This document shows, piece by piece, positions 7,412 to 14,904 of a stretch of 24,598 nucleotides of DNA; within the stretch, counting starts at the first letter, position 1, and every line of letters begins with the position of its first letter. The translations under genes and the position numbers were made by a program. Source of the DNA: a virus; IMG/VR virus record IMGVR_UViG_3300025252_000002, positions 1-24,598 of that record, one strand, 5' to 3'. A model generated the notes under the pieces. It was not told the origin of the DNA. It did not search any database and saw only the letters and a list, made by a program, of their open reading frames with translations.

Positions 7412-9060
7412 TCCTGCCCACCTCCCTGCATCAACGCCCCTGCCTGGGCCATGTCGCGCAGGCCGGCGCCGCCGGTCTTCGCCATCTCGGCCATGGCCTG
7501 CGCCTGCTGCGCTTGGGCACGGGCCTGCCGGTTTGCCTCGGCGTCTTCGCGGGAGACCAGGACACGCTGCGGAATGGCCGGGCTCGCCTCGTGGAGCACC
7601 TCGGCATAATCGTCGACGCTGATGCGATCGAGGATCTCCGGTCGCACCTGGGCCAGAGGCATCAGGTCGCCCAGGATCAGCTGGCGCGTGGCCGATGCCT
7701 CCGAGGCGCGCAGGGCCATTGCCGCGGCCGAGGTGTAGCGGACCTCGAGGGGCGTGCCCTCGGGGATGCCCTCGGGCGGCGGCGGGATCTGTCCTGCGCG
7801 CCACAGCATCCGGAAGCGCCGCTCGTATTTCCGGGCAGCGTATTCCTCCATGATCCGATCGGCATGCGGTGCCCAGTTGCGCAGGCGCGCCTCCTCGATG
7901 ACGCGGTTCTCGTCGTCGCTGATACCGGTCCGACCGGTCAGGCTCATGACCGAGTAGTAGAACGCGTCGCGCACGGTCTCGGCCGCAGCGCGCTTTTCCT
8001 CCATCGTCAGGCCGATGTTGCCGTTGAAGTCCTCGGACTGGACCAGGCGTTGGCCCTGCATCGTGATGGCGCCGTAGACCACCTTGCCGGGGCGGAACTC
8101 GCCGTTCAACGGCACGGCATTGCGGTCCGGGGCCAGCTTGGTCGGATCGGCCGCGCGCTGAGCGGCGCGCATCGTGGCGGCCTCCATGAGGTCGAGCTTG
8201 CGCGCCGATCCGAGCGCGATGAAACCCGGCCCGGTGCCGTAGCACATGCCGCTGTCAACGTCCCAGCGCGGGAAGTAGATCGGCATTTCATCGAAGCCGC
8301 CGACGCGAACGACGGTGTTCTCGTGTTCGCAGCACCAGATGCTGAGCCAGCGCTTTCCGCGTGGGCCCAGCCCGCGCGCGACGAACTGGTCGTTAGGCAT
8401 GACGTGCTGGTAGTAGGCGTGCTTTTCGGTGGAGCCGGTCTCCGCGAGATCTGCGATGCGCTCCGGAACGCTAGACCCGAACGCACGCACCGCCTGGCGT
8501 GGCGTGAGGTGGCGCTTGCGGACGGCTTCGACGACACGGCCGTGAAAGTCGATGTCCACCACGATCTCGGCCAGCGAGAAGGTCACGTCGATGAAGCGCC
8601 GGCTGCCCTGGTCGATTTCGTCGTAGCCGGCCGCGTTGCCGAAAGCGGAGATGTCTGCATAGGCCTGATAGCTCGCCGGGTAGAAACTCGACATGGACGG
8701 CGAGAACGTGCGATGCACCCGCGCTGCGGCGCCGTCCAGCCATTCCGCAAAGGGAGGCCAGCGGTTCAGCTCGTCGTCGGGCGTCCCGAGACCGCCCCAG
8801 CGCGTCGCTGGGTTGGTAATCCCCGCGTAGATGCCGGCGGCAAAGTTGCCGTGCGCGATGGCCCCATCGCTCGACAGGGTCTTCGTGAACTCGCGCGTGG
8901 TCGCGGTGTCGAGCCCGAAGCCGCCGCGCTGTGGGCGGATCAGGCGGGCGATGTCGTTCCAGTCGCCCTCCATCTGCTGCCGCGGCTCGCGGAGCTCCTG
9001 CCAACGCCGCGCGGCCTCGATGGCACGCGCGTCGTTGGGAAATCCCACCTCGTGTTTCAT
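7408..9060 (-). CDS. Portal (head-to-tail connector) protein, T7 gp8-like
   Basis: 550 residues, matching the podovirus connector family in length and order of segments: N-terminal LREPRQQMEGDWNDIARLI, a SSFYPASYQAYADISAFGNAAG segment (the 'f......f..y..l..fGTg' region), EIVVDIDFHGRVVEAVRKRHLTP, and a helical C-terminus ending in Gln/Ala-rich crown sequences. Twelve copies would form the ring at the capsid vertex through which TerL pumps DNA. The start ATG overlaps the stop of the 60-residue gene (ATGA), and the stop overlaps the GTG of the next gene, so translation is coupled on both sides. Confidence 0.9.
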   Translation of the reverse strand: MKHEVGFPNDARAIEAARRWQELREPRQQMEGDWNDIARLIRPQRGGFGLDTATTREFTKTLSSDGAIAHGNFAAGIYAGITNPATRWGGLGTPDDELNRWPPFAEWLDGAAARVHRTFSPSMSSFYPASYQAYADISAFGNAAGYDEIDQGSRRFIDVTFSLAEIVVDIDFHGRVVEAVRKRHLTPRQAVRAFGSSVPERIADLAETGSTEKHAYYQHVMPNDQFVARGLGPRGKRWLSIWCCEHENTVVRVGGFDEMPIYFPRWDVDSGMCYGTGPGFIALGSARKLDLMEAATMRAAQRAADPTKLAPDRNAVPLNGEFRPGKVVYGAITMQGQRLVQSEDFNGNIGLTMEEKRAAAETVRDAFYYSVMSLTGRTGISDDENRVIEEARLRNWAPHADRIMEEYAARKYERRFRMLWRAGQIPPPPEGIPEGTPLEVRYTSAAAMALRASEASATRQLILGDLMPLAQVRPEILDRISVDDYAEVLHEASPAIPQRVLVSREDAEANRQARAQAQQAQAMAEMAKTGGAGLRDMAQAGALMQGGGQE

Positions 9061-9239
9061 TGGGTGGCCCCCAGCTTCTGGCCAGAGGGTACGCCCAGGC
9101 CGGACGTCAGGATGTTGGCCGTCGCGCCGGAGCGCGCCCGGCGAAGGCGCGCCTCGAGCGCGACATCGCCGGTGGCGGACGCGTCGGGCGCGGGGATCAA
9201 CGCCGGCTTCGGGGACTTAACTTTCGGTGCGCTGCACAT
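9057..9239 (-). CDS. 60-residue conserved-type small protein before the portal
   Basis: The ATG at 9239 opens 60 codons ending in an ATGA overlap with the portal start. The protein is a Pro/Ala/Lys linker (residues 5-25) followed by RLRRARSGATANILTSGLG and a C-terminal G-rich end. I recall short proteins with a cysteine near the start, a Pro-rich linker and an 'iLTg..G..g' tail in this position in many podovirus genomes, where some are virion components, but I cannot name the family. The 5' end overlaps the GNAT-like gene by 23 bp. It is in the same reading phase as a longer frame reaching 9563, whose upstream part is a shadow of the GNAT-like gene. Confidence 0.65.
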   Translation of the reverse strand: MCSAPKVKSPKPALIPAPDASATGDVALEARLRRARSGATANILTSGLGVPSGQKLGATQ

Positions 9240-9738
9240 GCTCGGTGCCTCCTTTGCGGACCCATGCGAATTGGAGAAAGCAGGCGTTGCCGTCGGGTCC
9301 GTAGCCCGGCACCTGCGCCTCGAGGTGGAAGCCGGCCGCGCCCAGGAACCTCGGCGCGCTCGGGTGGTCAGCCCAACAACGGGCCTCGATGCGATGCAGT
9401 CCCGCGCCACGTGCCCATTCAGCGATCTTCCTGCTGATCTGGAGCGCGGCGCGGGCAATGGGCCAGCGATAGGCCGCATGGGATCGGGCCAGAAACGCCC
9501 CCTGCGCGACGCCGCGCGCTGTCGGCACGACGGCCAGCACAGCGAAGGGGGTGCCGGCGTCATTGCGCAGGATCAGGGACAGGGCGCCCGCTGCCTGCGC
9601 CTGCCGCCAGTCCGCGAAGAGCTCAAGGTGAGAGGCTTGTGCCCCGCGCGCCAGGCACGCCTCGCGATAGTCCGAGACGTCGAGCCGCTTGAAGATCTCC
9701 AGCGCCGCGTGGTCTTCGTATGGGCCGGGGTGGATCAT
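9217..9738 (-). CDS. GNAT-fold protein in the T7 gp13-like position
   Basis: 173 residues. The sequence follows an N-acetyltransferase fold: ALSLILRNDAGTPFAVLAVVPTARG (beta hairpin), then a helix, AGLHRIEARCWADHPSAPRFLGAAGFHLEAQVPGYGPDG (the C-terminal 'h..a..fle.lGF..eg...' GNAT signature), then FLQFAWVRK. The canonical acetyl-CoA loop (R/Q-x-x-G-x-G/A) is not clear, so catalysis is doubtful. T7 gp13 and its relatives have a degenerate GNAT-like fold and act in virion assembly; this gene may be their equivalent although it sits next to TerL rather than in the tail block. Its ATG overlaps the TerL stop (ATGA at 9735-9738). Confidence 0.65.
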   Translation of the reverse strand: MIHPGPYEDHAALEIFKRLDVSDYREACLARGAQASHLELFADWRQAQAAGALSLILRNDAGTPFAVLAVVPTARGVAQGAFLARSHAAYRWPIARAALQISRKIAEWARGAGLHRIEARCWADHPSAPRFLGAAGFHLEAQVPGYGPDGNACFLQFAWVRKGGTEHVQRTES

Positions 9739-11525
9739 GCGGTCTCTCCATAGGGGTTGTGAATGTCCCAGCCGGTCTGCAGGCCCCTTTGTTCGCGGCC
9801 CTGCGGACGCGGCCCTCCACTTCGGCCAGGTGCTTCTCCCCTGCCCTCCCGGCGGTCGCTAAGACGCGCCATGTACGGGCTCACGCCGTCGGCGCGGTGC
9901 TGCCCCAGCAGCAGGTATTGCAGACCGTCATGCACGTTGGCTTCGGTCAGCTTCTTGTTCGGCACCTTGCGCTTGTCGCCATTGCTGTCGACCTCGTCGG
10001 CCCAAACGTAGCGGGCTTCGAAACCGCGGATCAGGTAGCGGCAGGACGGGTCGATGATGATGCCGGGCTCGCCCGCCTCGATCGGCGCCTCGAGCGCGGC
10101 GCGCACGGCCTCCAGGCGGGGCTGGATCCGGTTGGTGCCGATCACCTGTGGCCGGATGTGGAAGCCAGCGGCGCGTCCCACCATGAGGTTCCAGGTCGCG
10201 TTCTCGTCCGCGGACTGGCTGGCGCCATGTTCGCCCGCCATATCCCCCCAGCCCGCCTCGATGTTGGCGCCAGGGCACCGTTCATCCAGCAGATCCCGCA
10301 GGCGCTGACCGAACACGTGCGCAAAGAGCCGTTCGTCGGGGAAATGCAGCTCTGCCAGGATCCGCCAGCGGAAGAAGCCCGCCAGCTGGGCGAGCACGGC
10401 CGCACCCTTGAAGCCCTGGTCCAGACCGAGAAGGACGGGGAGGCGTGGATCGAAGGGGATGGTCTCATCGGCCACGTGGATCCGGCGGTTGAACTCCCGC
10501 TTGAAGACGGGTTCCCCCTGCCGGAGGTAGACGATCTTGTTGTAGACCAGCCGATCGACCATATCGCCGCGGCCTTCCAGCTTCATCGACATGATCTGGC
10601 GCGGGTAGTAGCTCGAGCTGAGTTTCTCGAGGTTCTCGCAGCCCGGCTGGCCATAGCCCGGCTGGTTGTAGAACGCGATGCGCACGGGTTTGACCTTGCG
10701 GGGCGCGCGGCCCTCCTCGCGGGCGCGGCTGTCCTCGTCGGACTGCATCGCCAGCGTGAGCTCTTCGGCCAGAGACTTGCGCTTTGCCTCGTTGTGGAAC
10801 ACGCGGAACGCCCAGTTGTCCTCGTCCGGCGCGTTGAAGTCGCAGGCGATCTGGCCGTAGCTGCGCAGCTCGGGCGGCAGGCCCTCGAAATGCGTTTTCG
10901 CGGGGTAGCGGTCGATACGGCCGATGCCGACGGAGAGGATCTCGCCCGGCATGGTGTCGGCTTCGTTGAGCACGATGTCGGTGACCTGCATCCCGCGCAT
11001 GGAGGCGATGATGTCATCGCCGAAAGCCATGAACTCGGCGGTGAACTCGATCGGCCCAAAGGCATCCTCGAAGTGGATCACGTGGGTGACGGGGTCACCG
11101 CGGCCGCCAGACCAGGTGCCAAGGGCCTTCGGGTAGGTCTCCAGGTAGCTCGGGATGGTGGTCGACCACAGCTGGCGGTAGGTCTCTCGGATGAACAGGA
11201 CCTTGTAGCGCCGCACCCCGTCCACGGTGCTCCTGGGCATCATGATCGCCCGCCGCGCGCGGCTCTTCATCAGCGTCGTGGTCTTGCCGCTACCAACCGG
11301 GCCCTGGATACCGACCACGTCGCCGTCGTCGAAGTAGAACCCGCGGGCCATCGGGCCTGGGAAGTAGGGCGCCTCCTCGAGGGCGGGAAAGGTGTTGCCC
11401 TGGGCGAAGTCGCCCTCTAGGTTGTCGATTGCCTCTTTCGCGCTTCCACCCCGCAGCGCTTCGATCTGCTCGTCGGTCAGTTTGACGATCGGCAGATCGC
11501 TATTCCCCGGCCCCCCTCGGGCCAT
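9735..11525 (-). CDS. terL: Terminase large subunit (TerL)
   Basis: 596 residues from the ATG at 11525. The longer open frame to 11774 is rejected because its extra 83 residues are low-complexity Arg/Pro/Gly from a very GC-rich spacer. Walker A is GPVGSGKT at about 75-82 and Walker B is VLNEAD at 185-190, with the acidic catalytic residue in place. The nuclease half shows LLGLDQG (Asp 369), EAGWGDMAGEHG (Asp 428) and a late NVHDGLQYLLLG with the third acidic site. The enzyme translocates DNA into the procapsid through the portal and cuts the concatemer. It follows TerS after a 292-bp spacer and is coupled to the next gene. Confidence 0.9.
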   Translation of the reverse strand: MARGGPGNSDLPIVKLTDEQIEALRGGSAKEAIDNLEGDFAQGNTFPALEEAPYFPGPMARGFYFDDGDVVGIQGPVGSGKTTTLMKSRARRAIMMPRSTVDGVRRYKVLFIRETYRQLWSTTIPSYLETYPKALGTWSGGRGDPVTHVIHFEDAFGPIEFTAEFMAFGDDIIASMRGMQVTDIVLNEADTMPGEILSVGIGRIDRYPAKTHFEGLPPELRSYGQIACDFNAPDEDNWAFRVFHNEAKRKSLAEELTLAMQSDEDSRAREEGRAPRKVKPVRIAFYNQPGYGQPGCENLEKLSSSYYPRQIMSMKLEGRGDMVDRLVYNKIVYLRQGEPVFKREFNRRIHVADETIPFDPRLPVLLGLDQGFKGAAVLAQLAGFFRWRILAELHFPDERLFAHVFGQRLRDLLDERCPGANIEAGWGDMAGEHGASQSADENATWNLMVGRAAGFHIRPQVIGTNRIQPRLEAVRAALEAPIEAGEPGIIIDPSCRYLIRGFEARYVWADEVDSNGDKRKVPNKKLTEANVHDGLQYLLLGQHRADGVSPYMARLSDRREGRGEAPGRSGGPRPQGREQRGLQTGWDIHNPYGETA

Positions 11526-11587
11526 ATCCGAGGGCGCCCAGGCAGGGCTTCTCCCCCGACCCCATACCGCAGCTCCGAGGTTCCGGC

Positions 11588-11815
11588 TCAATTTCCGATC
11601 CTCCGGGTCCCGAAAACCTTGAATGGGGTCGGAGCGGGGGGCATCCAGGCTGCGCCCGGCAGGGCCCCCCGGGGGGCCCGGCGGGCGGCGGCCGGCGGGC
11701 AGGCGGCGCGCCCGGGAGCGCGGCGTACCGGCTCGACCGAGGCCGCGCCGAGCGCCGCGGTGCAGGTGGCCCACTGATTTTTAATCACTGTGACGGGTCC
11801 TGTTTTCGCCTGCAT
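11588..11815 (-). CDS. Doubtful 75-residue frame between terS and terL
   Basis: An ATG at 11815 opens 75 codons ending 62 bp before the terL start. The N-terminal part (MQAKTGPVTVIKNQWATC) looks protein-like, but from residue 25 it is Arg/Ala/Pro low complexity, as expected from the extreme GC content of this spacer. A TTG four bases from the terS stop could also start it. I see no motif. The same DNA is open in a second minus-strand frame, so an open frame here means little. Confidence 0.2.
   Translation of the reverse strand: MQAKTGPVTVIKNQWATCTAALGAASVEPVRRAPGRAACPPAAARRAPRGALPGAAWMPPAPTPFKVFGTRRIGN
11662..11679. repeat. Perfect 18-bp GC-only palindrome in the terS-terL spacer
   Basis: GGGCCCCCCGGGGGGCCC reads identically on both strands. 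It lies in a spacer that is almost pure G and C from about 11635 to 11760. It could be a transcription pause hairpin, or a terminase or packaging recognition element, because it is flanked by both terminase genes. No T-run follows on either strand, so it is not a standard intrinsic terminator. Confidence 0.6.
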
Positions 11816-11817
11816 TT

Positions 11818-12489
11818 TCAATCGCTTGCCTCATCTGTCCGAATTGCGCCGTCCGAATTGTCGGATTGCGTTTCGCTAACCCATTGATTTTGCTCATTTC
11901 TCCAACGCACATCCGCAGGCACCAATCCGGCACGCTCGGAAGGCGTGACATCGCGCGCATCGCGGGCGGGATCGGGTGCCGCAGCTCCGCCGCCCTGGAC
12001 AACCAGCGTGACCGCCTGGTTGACCGCCACGTCCGGCGAGGCCTTGGGCGTGCCGTAGGGCAGAAGCGCCTCGGCGGCGCGCAGCTGGACGGCGAAGACC
12101 TGGGCGAACGTGGACAGCCGCTGCTCGGGCGTGATCTTGCGCGGTTTGCCCTCTTCGCACAGGGCGTCGGCAAACGCCCAGGCGAGGATCTGCTCGGTCC
12201 GGGTCATGGCTGTCTCGAACACGTCGCGCGAGGACGCGAGGCCAGCCATCTCGGACAGCTGCTGCTCTGGCAGGCGGTAGCCCTTGGCCGCCAGCCAATC
12301 GCGCATCTGGCTCGATCCCTTGCCCGTGGCACCCTTGGGGCGGCCAGGCTTGCGGCCCGCGACCTCGGCGGGTGTCCGGCCGGGCTCATCGGCCAGGAGG
12401 GAGAGCTGCTCTCCGGTGCGGCGCGCCTCCTCCAGGCGCTTCGCGGCATCGCGGGCCAGCACTTCGGCGGTGTTCCGGGGCTTTGCCAT
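11818..12489 (-). CDS. Terminase small subunit (TerS), putative
   Basis: 223 residues. The N-terminal third is charged and helical, then an AT-hook-like basic motif GRKPGRPKG occurs at about residues 46-54, followed by a helix-turn-helix-like region (MRDWLAAKGYRLPEQQLSEMAG) and helical segments (RTEQILAWAFADALCEEG). This matches podovirus small terminases that bind the packaging site and recruit TerL. It sits directly upstream of TerL at the head of the packaging operon. A GAAGGGGG ribosome site precedes the ATG. Its position beside the decamer array at 12533-12806 makes that array a possible binding target. The identification rests on position and general character, not on a unique motif. 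Confidence 0.65.
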   Translation of the reverse strand: MAKPRNTAEVLARDAAKRLEEARRTGEQLSLLADEPGRTPAEVAGRKPGRPKGATGKGSSQMRDWLAAKGYRLPEQQLSEMAGLASSRDVFETAMTRTEQILAWAFADALCEEGKPRKITPEQRLSTFAQVFAVQLRAAEALLPYGTPKASPDVAVNQAVTLVVQGGGAAAPDPARDARDVTPSERAGLVPADVRWRNEQNQWVSETQSDNSDGAIRTDEASD

Positions 12490-12532
12490 GTCAGAAAACC
12501 CCCTTCTTATTTGTTTTCAGAGGGTTAGCGCA

Positions 12533-12806
12533 GGGCAAAACAGGGGCAAAACACTTTTCAGGACCTGTTTTGGGCAGTGTTTTGGGCTGTTTCCCTTTGT
12601 TTTCAATGTCTTGATATATGTCTAAAACAGTAAAACAGGGAAACAGGTATGCCCTCACGCGCGCGCGCGCATGCACACACATGTAGAGGGTGGCTGATCT
12701 GCGTTTTACTGTTTTGGGTGATGGGTAAGCCCATGATTTTGCCGGGTAAATCGGCAAAACAGTGGGCAAAACATGGGCAAAACACTGCGTCTTGCTGTTT
12801 TGCCCC
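12533..12806. repeat. Iteron-like array of GGGCAAAACA decamers (candidate origin)
   Basis: Exact GGGCAAAACA occurs at 12533-12542, 12544-12553, 12764-12773 and 12775-12784, and in inverse as TGTTTTGCCC at 12796-12805. CGGCAAAACA is at 12752-12761. Inverse near-copies TGTTTTGGGC/T are at 12566-12575, 12578-12587 and 12710-12719. Shorter TAAAACAG copies are at 12623-12630 and 12631-12638. Neighbouring copies are 11 or 12 bp apart, about one helical turn, so a protein bound to each would face the same side of the DNA. AT-rich DNA (12591-12640) and a Z-prone tract (12656-12685) lie between the two clusters. Direct and inverted decamers beside a primase/helicase operon recall the alpha-protein iterons of phage P4 ori and crr. 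One minus-strand frame is open across the whole region, but its composition follows the repeats. Confidence 0.75.
12656..12685. other. 30-bp alternating pyrimidine/purine tract (Z-DNA-prone)
   Basis: From 12656 to 12685 every step alternates pyrimidine and purine: a CG run of about seven repeats, then ATG, then a CA run, then TGTA. Such tracts can flip to left-handed DNA under negative supercoiling. It lies almost exactly between the two decamer clusters and next to an AT-rich stretch, which suits a DNA-unwinding function at an origin. A simple-sequence repeat with no function is the alternative. Confidence 0.7.
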
Positions 12807-12942
12807 GGACCCGTCGCACAAGCGCTAAGCCTCGCGAAAATCATGGCATCGAACGAGGTGTGGAGCAAGGGGGCACGACGGCACTTGCACGTTTGGCCGG
12901 GAAGAGAATGGGCGAGAGGGTGGCGAGGTGCGGAGATGCCCA

Positions 12943-14904
12943 TCAGAAATCGCCCTCCTCGTAGTAGGCTTGCTCGGCGGCGGCCGCGGGTTTCGTCGTT
13001 GCGCTCTGGCTCTCTGGGAAGGCGTTCAGCGCTGGGATACTGGCGAGCGGCAACATCGTGCCCCGCGTCCTTACGCCGGCCAGCGTCTTGGTGCTGTTCG
13101 GTCGATAGGCGTTGGGAACGCGCCTGGCGGACTGTGACCAGACGCCGCCAGCCCACTGACTGCCCTCGAACAAGCGCTTCATGAGGGCTGTGCCTGTGTT
13201 GGCAATGAAGAGCACGGGCTCGGTCTCGGCGTAGATCCGCAGGCCGTACTGGGCCAGCAGGTCGTTCGCCTGTCTCTTGCGTTCCTCGCGGCCGATATCG
13301 TCGGTCGAGTGATCGCCCAGCAGCTTCGCCGGCGCGCCTGGTAGCCCGGCCGCAACCATGATCCATTGCGAGACGGTGTACTGCTCGCCGCGCCGAAATG
13401 GATCCAGCAGCTGGCCCAGCAGGTGCGACAGCATCGCGTCGGCGTCGTTGGTCACCTCTTCCCGATCGGCCGCGACCAGCATTGCCACCTTGCGGGCCCA
13501 GCTGTTGCAGATCGACGGCTCTGGCAGTGCCTCGTCCATCGCCATGTCGGCCATGGCCAGTACGATCTCCCAGTTGTCGGCATTGCGGCCCGTCACGCCC
13601 TGCTTCTCCAGGGCGTGGCGATAGCGTGAGATCCGCTCGGGCAGAGACGGCCATCGCTCGATGAGCCGCGCCCTCAGCCGCGCCCCGCGTGCACGCCAGG
13701 TCTTCGGCTCCAGAGACAGACCGCTGGCATTCTCGATGCGGTTCATGTCGAGCCGGATCAGGCGCTGCACGTCCTGTGTCGACATGATCCCGGGGATCAG
13801 GATCGAAGAGAACAGGAAGGCGGAGTAGACCTTGCCGCCTACCGAGCTCTGGTCGGCCGATCCGCGCGACCACTCGCCACCCGACGACGCGACCCGCGCC
13901 AGCGTGATGATGTCCCGCTCCTTGTTGCTGCGCTCGTCGCCGGGCTCGAGCTCGTCCAGGGCGACGGGCAGCGATGACTGCTTGAGGCGCGAGGTGATGC
14001 CGGACTTCGTGGCGTCGGTCGACTGGATCAGAGCGCCGTCGCCATGCAGGAAGCCGATCATCTTCTGGAACTCGGACTTGCCGGCGCTTGCCGGTGCCGT
14101 CAGCCAAAAGGTCGGCCGCCAGCGCATGGCTCCGCACAGCATTTGCGTCGCGATCATGCCCAGAGCGACATGCGGGTGCAGATCCGGAATGGTCCAGTTC
14201 CAGCTCTTCAGCGTCTCGAGGATGTCGGGAACGGGGTCCGGACCACCTTCGATCGGGCGCGGCAGGGCCGGTGCTGCCGGGTAGATCCGGCCAGCGATGC
14301 GGCCCGGCGCCAGCAGCTCGCCGCCGTACAGGACCTTGTCGCCCATGTGGTAGATCAGCCCGCTGTCATCATCCGTCCAGGCGCCAACACCGCGCACGGC
14401 ATTGTCCGGGTTGAAGACGCCGCACTCGCCGGCCGCCGCCCATAGGTTGTTGCTGGCACACGTGCCATCGAACTGGCCGCGCACGCGCTCCGGAACGCCG
14501 TCCTCGCCCTTCCGCCATTTCGGGAAGGCGTCGCACAGGTAATCGAAGCGCGCCGCGAAGAGCGATGCCAGGAACTGGAGCTTGAGATCCTTCGACTCCC
14601 TCAGCTGCCCGAGGGCGTCAAGGAAATAGGCTTTGTCGCCACGGACGCCAAGAGCCTGGACCGGGCAGTTGTCCAGCACGCGGCCCGAGCTTCCGCGTAT
14701 GCCGCCACGCTGTCCCTCTGCTTTTTCGCTTCCCCTTGTGCCGCCAGATGCGCGGCCATTTCCTCGCCTGTCAGAAGTCGACCGTTGCTGTCGATCATTC
14801 CCGTCATTGCCTGCTTCCTCTCTCTTTGGTTGTGCCGGGGCATCCTGCAGAGCCGCCCGCAATTCGTTTTCAGTCGGTCGTTTCGGGCTCTTCGGTAGTG
14901 CCAT
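12943..14904 (-). CDS. Replicative helicase/ATPase, D5/DUF927-like (possible 5' frameshift)
   Basis: 653 residues as a continuous frame. Walker A is APASAGKS (270-277) and Walker B is VALDEL (314-319), followed by a long sensor/arginine-finger region, as in viral superfamily-3/D5-type and DUF927 helicases. The N-terminal domain (about 76-220) has the DNCPVQALGVRGDKAYFLDALGQL start typical of this phage helicase group. The extreme C-terminus (about 549-622) matches the C-terminus of the antirepressor at 22136-22966. The ATG at 14904 lies inside the primase gene. Residues 29-74 of this frame are low complexity, while a different frame over the same DNA (14807 to about 14663) reads like a better N-terminus with a good ribosome site; see the entry at 14601-14807. 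With the Toprim primase upstream it would form the replication fork pair. Confidence 0.8.
   Translation of the reverse strand: MALPKSPKRPTENELRAALQDAPAQPKREEAGNDGNDRQQRSTSDRRGNGRASGGTRGSEKAEGQRGGIRGSSGRVLDNCPVQALGVRGDKAYFLDALGQLRESKDLKLQFLASLFAARFDYLCDAFPKWRKGEDGVPERVRGQFDGTCASNNLWAAAGECGVFNPDNAVRGVGAWTDDDSGLIYHMGDKVLYGGELLAPGRIAGRIYPAAPALPRPIEGGPDPVPDILETLKSWNWTIPDLHPHVALGMIATQMLCGAMRWRPTFWLTAPASAGKSEFQKMIGFLHGDGALIQSTDATKSGITSRLKQSSLPVALDELEPGDERSNKERDIITLARVASSGGEWSRGSADQSSVGGKVYSAFLFSSILIPGIMSTQDVQRLIRLDMNRIENASGLSLEPKTWRARGARLRARLIERWPSLPERISRYRHALEKQGVTGRNADNWEIVLAMADMAMDEALPEPSICNSWARKVAMLVAADREEVTNDADAMLSHLLGQLLDPFRRGEQYTVSQWIMVAAGLPGAPAKLLGDHSTDDIGREERKRQANDLLAQYGLRIYAETEPVLFIANTGTALMKRLFEGSQWAGGVWSQSARRVPNAYRPNSTKTLAGVRTRGTMLPLASIPALNAFPESQSATTKPAAAAEQAYYEEGDF
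14601..14807 (-). CDS. Overlapping frame: likely native helicase N-terminus, shifted
   Basis: An ATG at 14807 preceded by AGAGAGGAAG at good spacing opens a frame beginning MTGMIDSNGRLLTGEEMAAH and continuing through LAAQGEAKKQRDSVAAYAEARAA, a natural-looking amphipathic helix. At about 14663 the good coding signal moves to the other frame (RVLDNCPVQALGV), and this frame then becomes junk and stops at 14601. The simplest reading is that one base is missing near 14663 in a gene that begins at 14807. Alternatives are that this is a short separate gene, a compensating pair of frameshifts, or that the 14904 start is real and the overlap is chance. There is no slippery heptamer at the junction, so programmed slippage is unlikely. 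Confidence 0.4.
   Translation of the reverse strand: MTGMIDSNGRLLTGEEMAAHLAAQGEAKKQRDSVAAYAEARAACWTTARSRLLASVATKPISLTPSGS

Noticed and set aside
7513-9753. 746-codon plus-strand open frame opposite the portal region
   Set aside because: It lies opposite the portal, small-protein and GNAT-like genes, which have family features and overlapping starts; a typical high-GC antisense shadow.
9720-11420. 566-codon plus-strand open frame opposite terL
   Set aside because: TerL motifs on the other strand are decisive; the product here has no domain pattern.
11526-11774. 83-residue N-terminal extension of TerL
   Set aside because: Low-complexity Arg/Pro/Gly sequence over a GC-only spacer; the ATG at 11525 gives a normal TerL start.
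12656-12685. Possible CRISPR or tandem-repeat array near the decamers
   Set aside because: The repeats are about 10 bp with 1-2 bp gaps, without unique spacers of CRISPR length and without cas genes.
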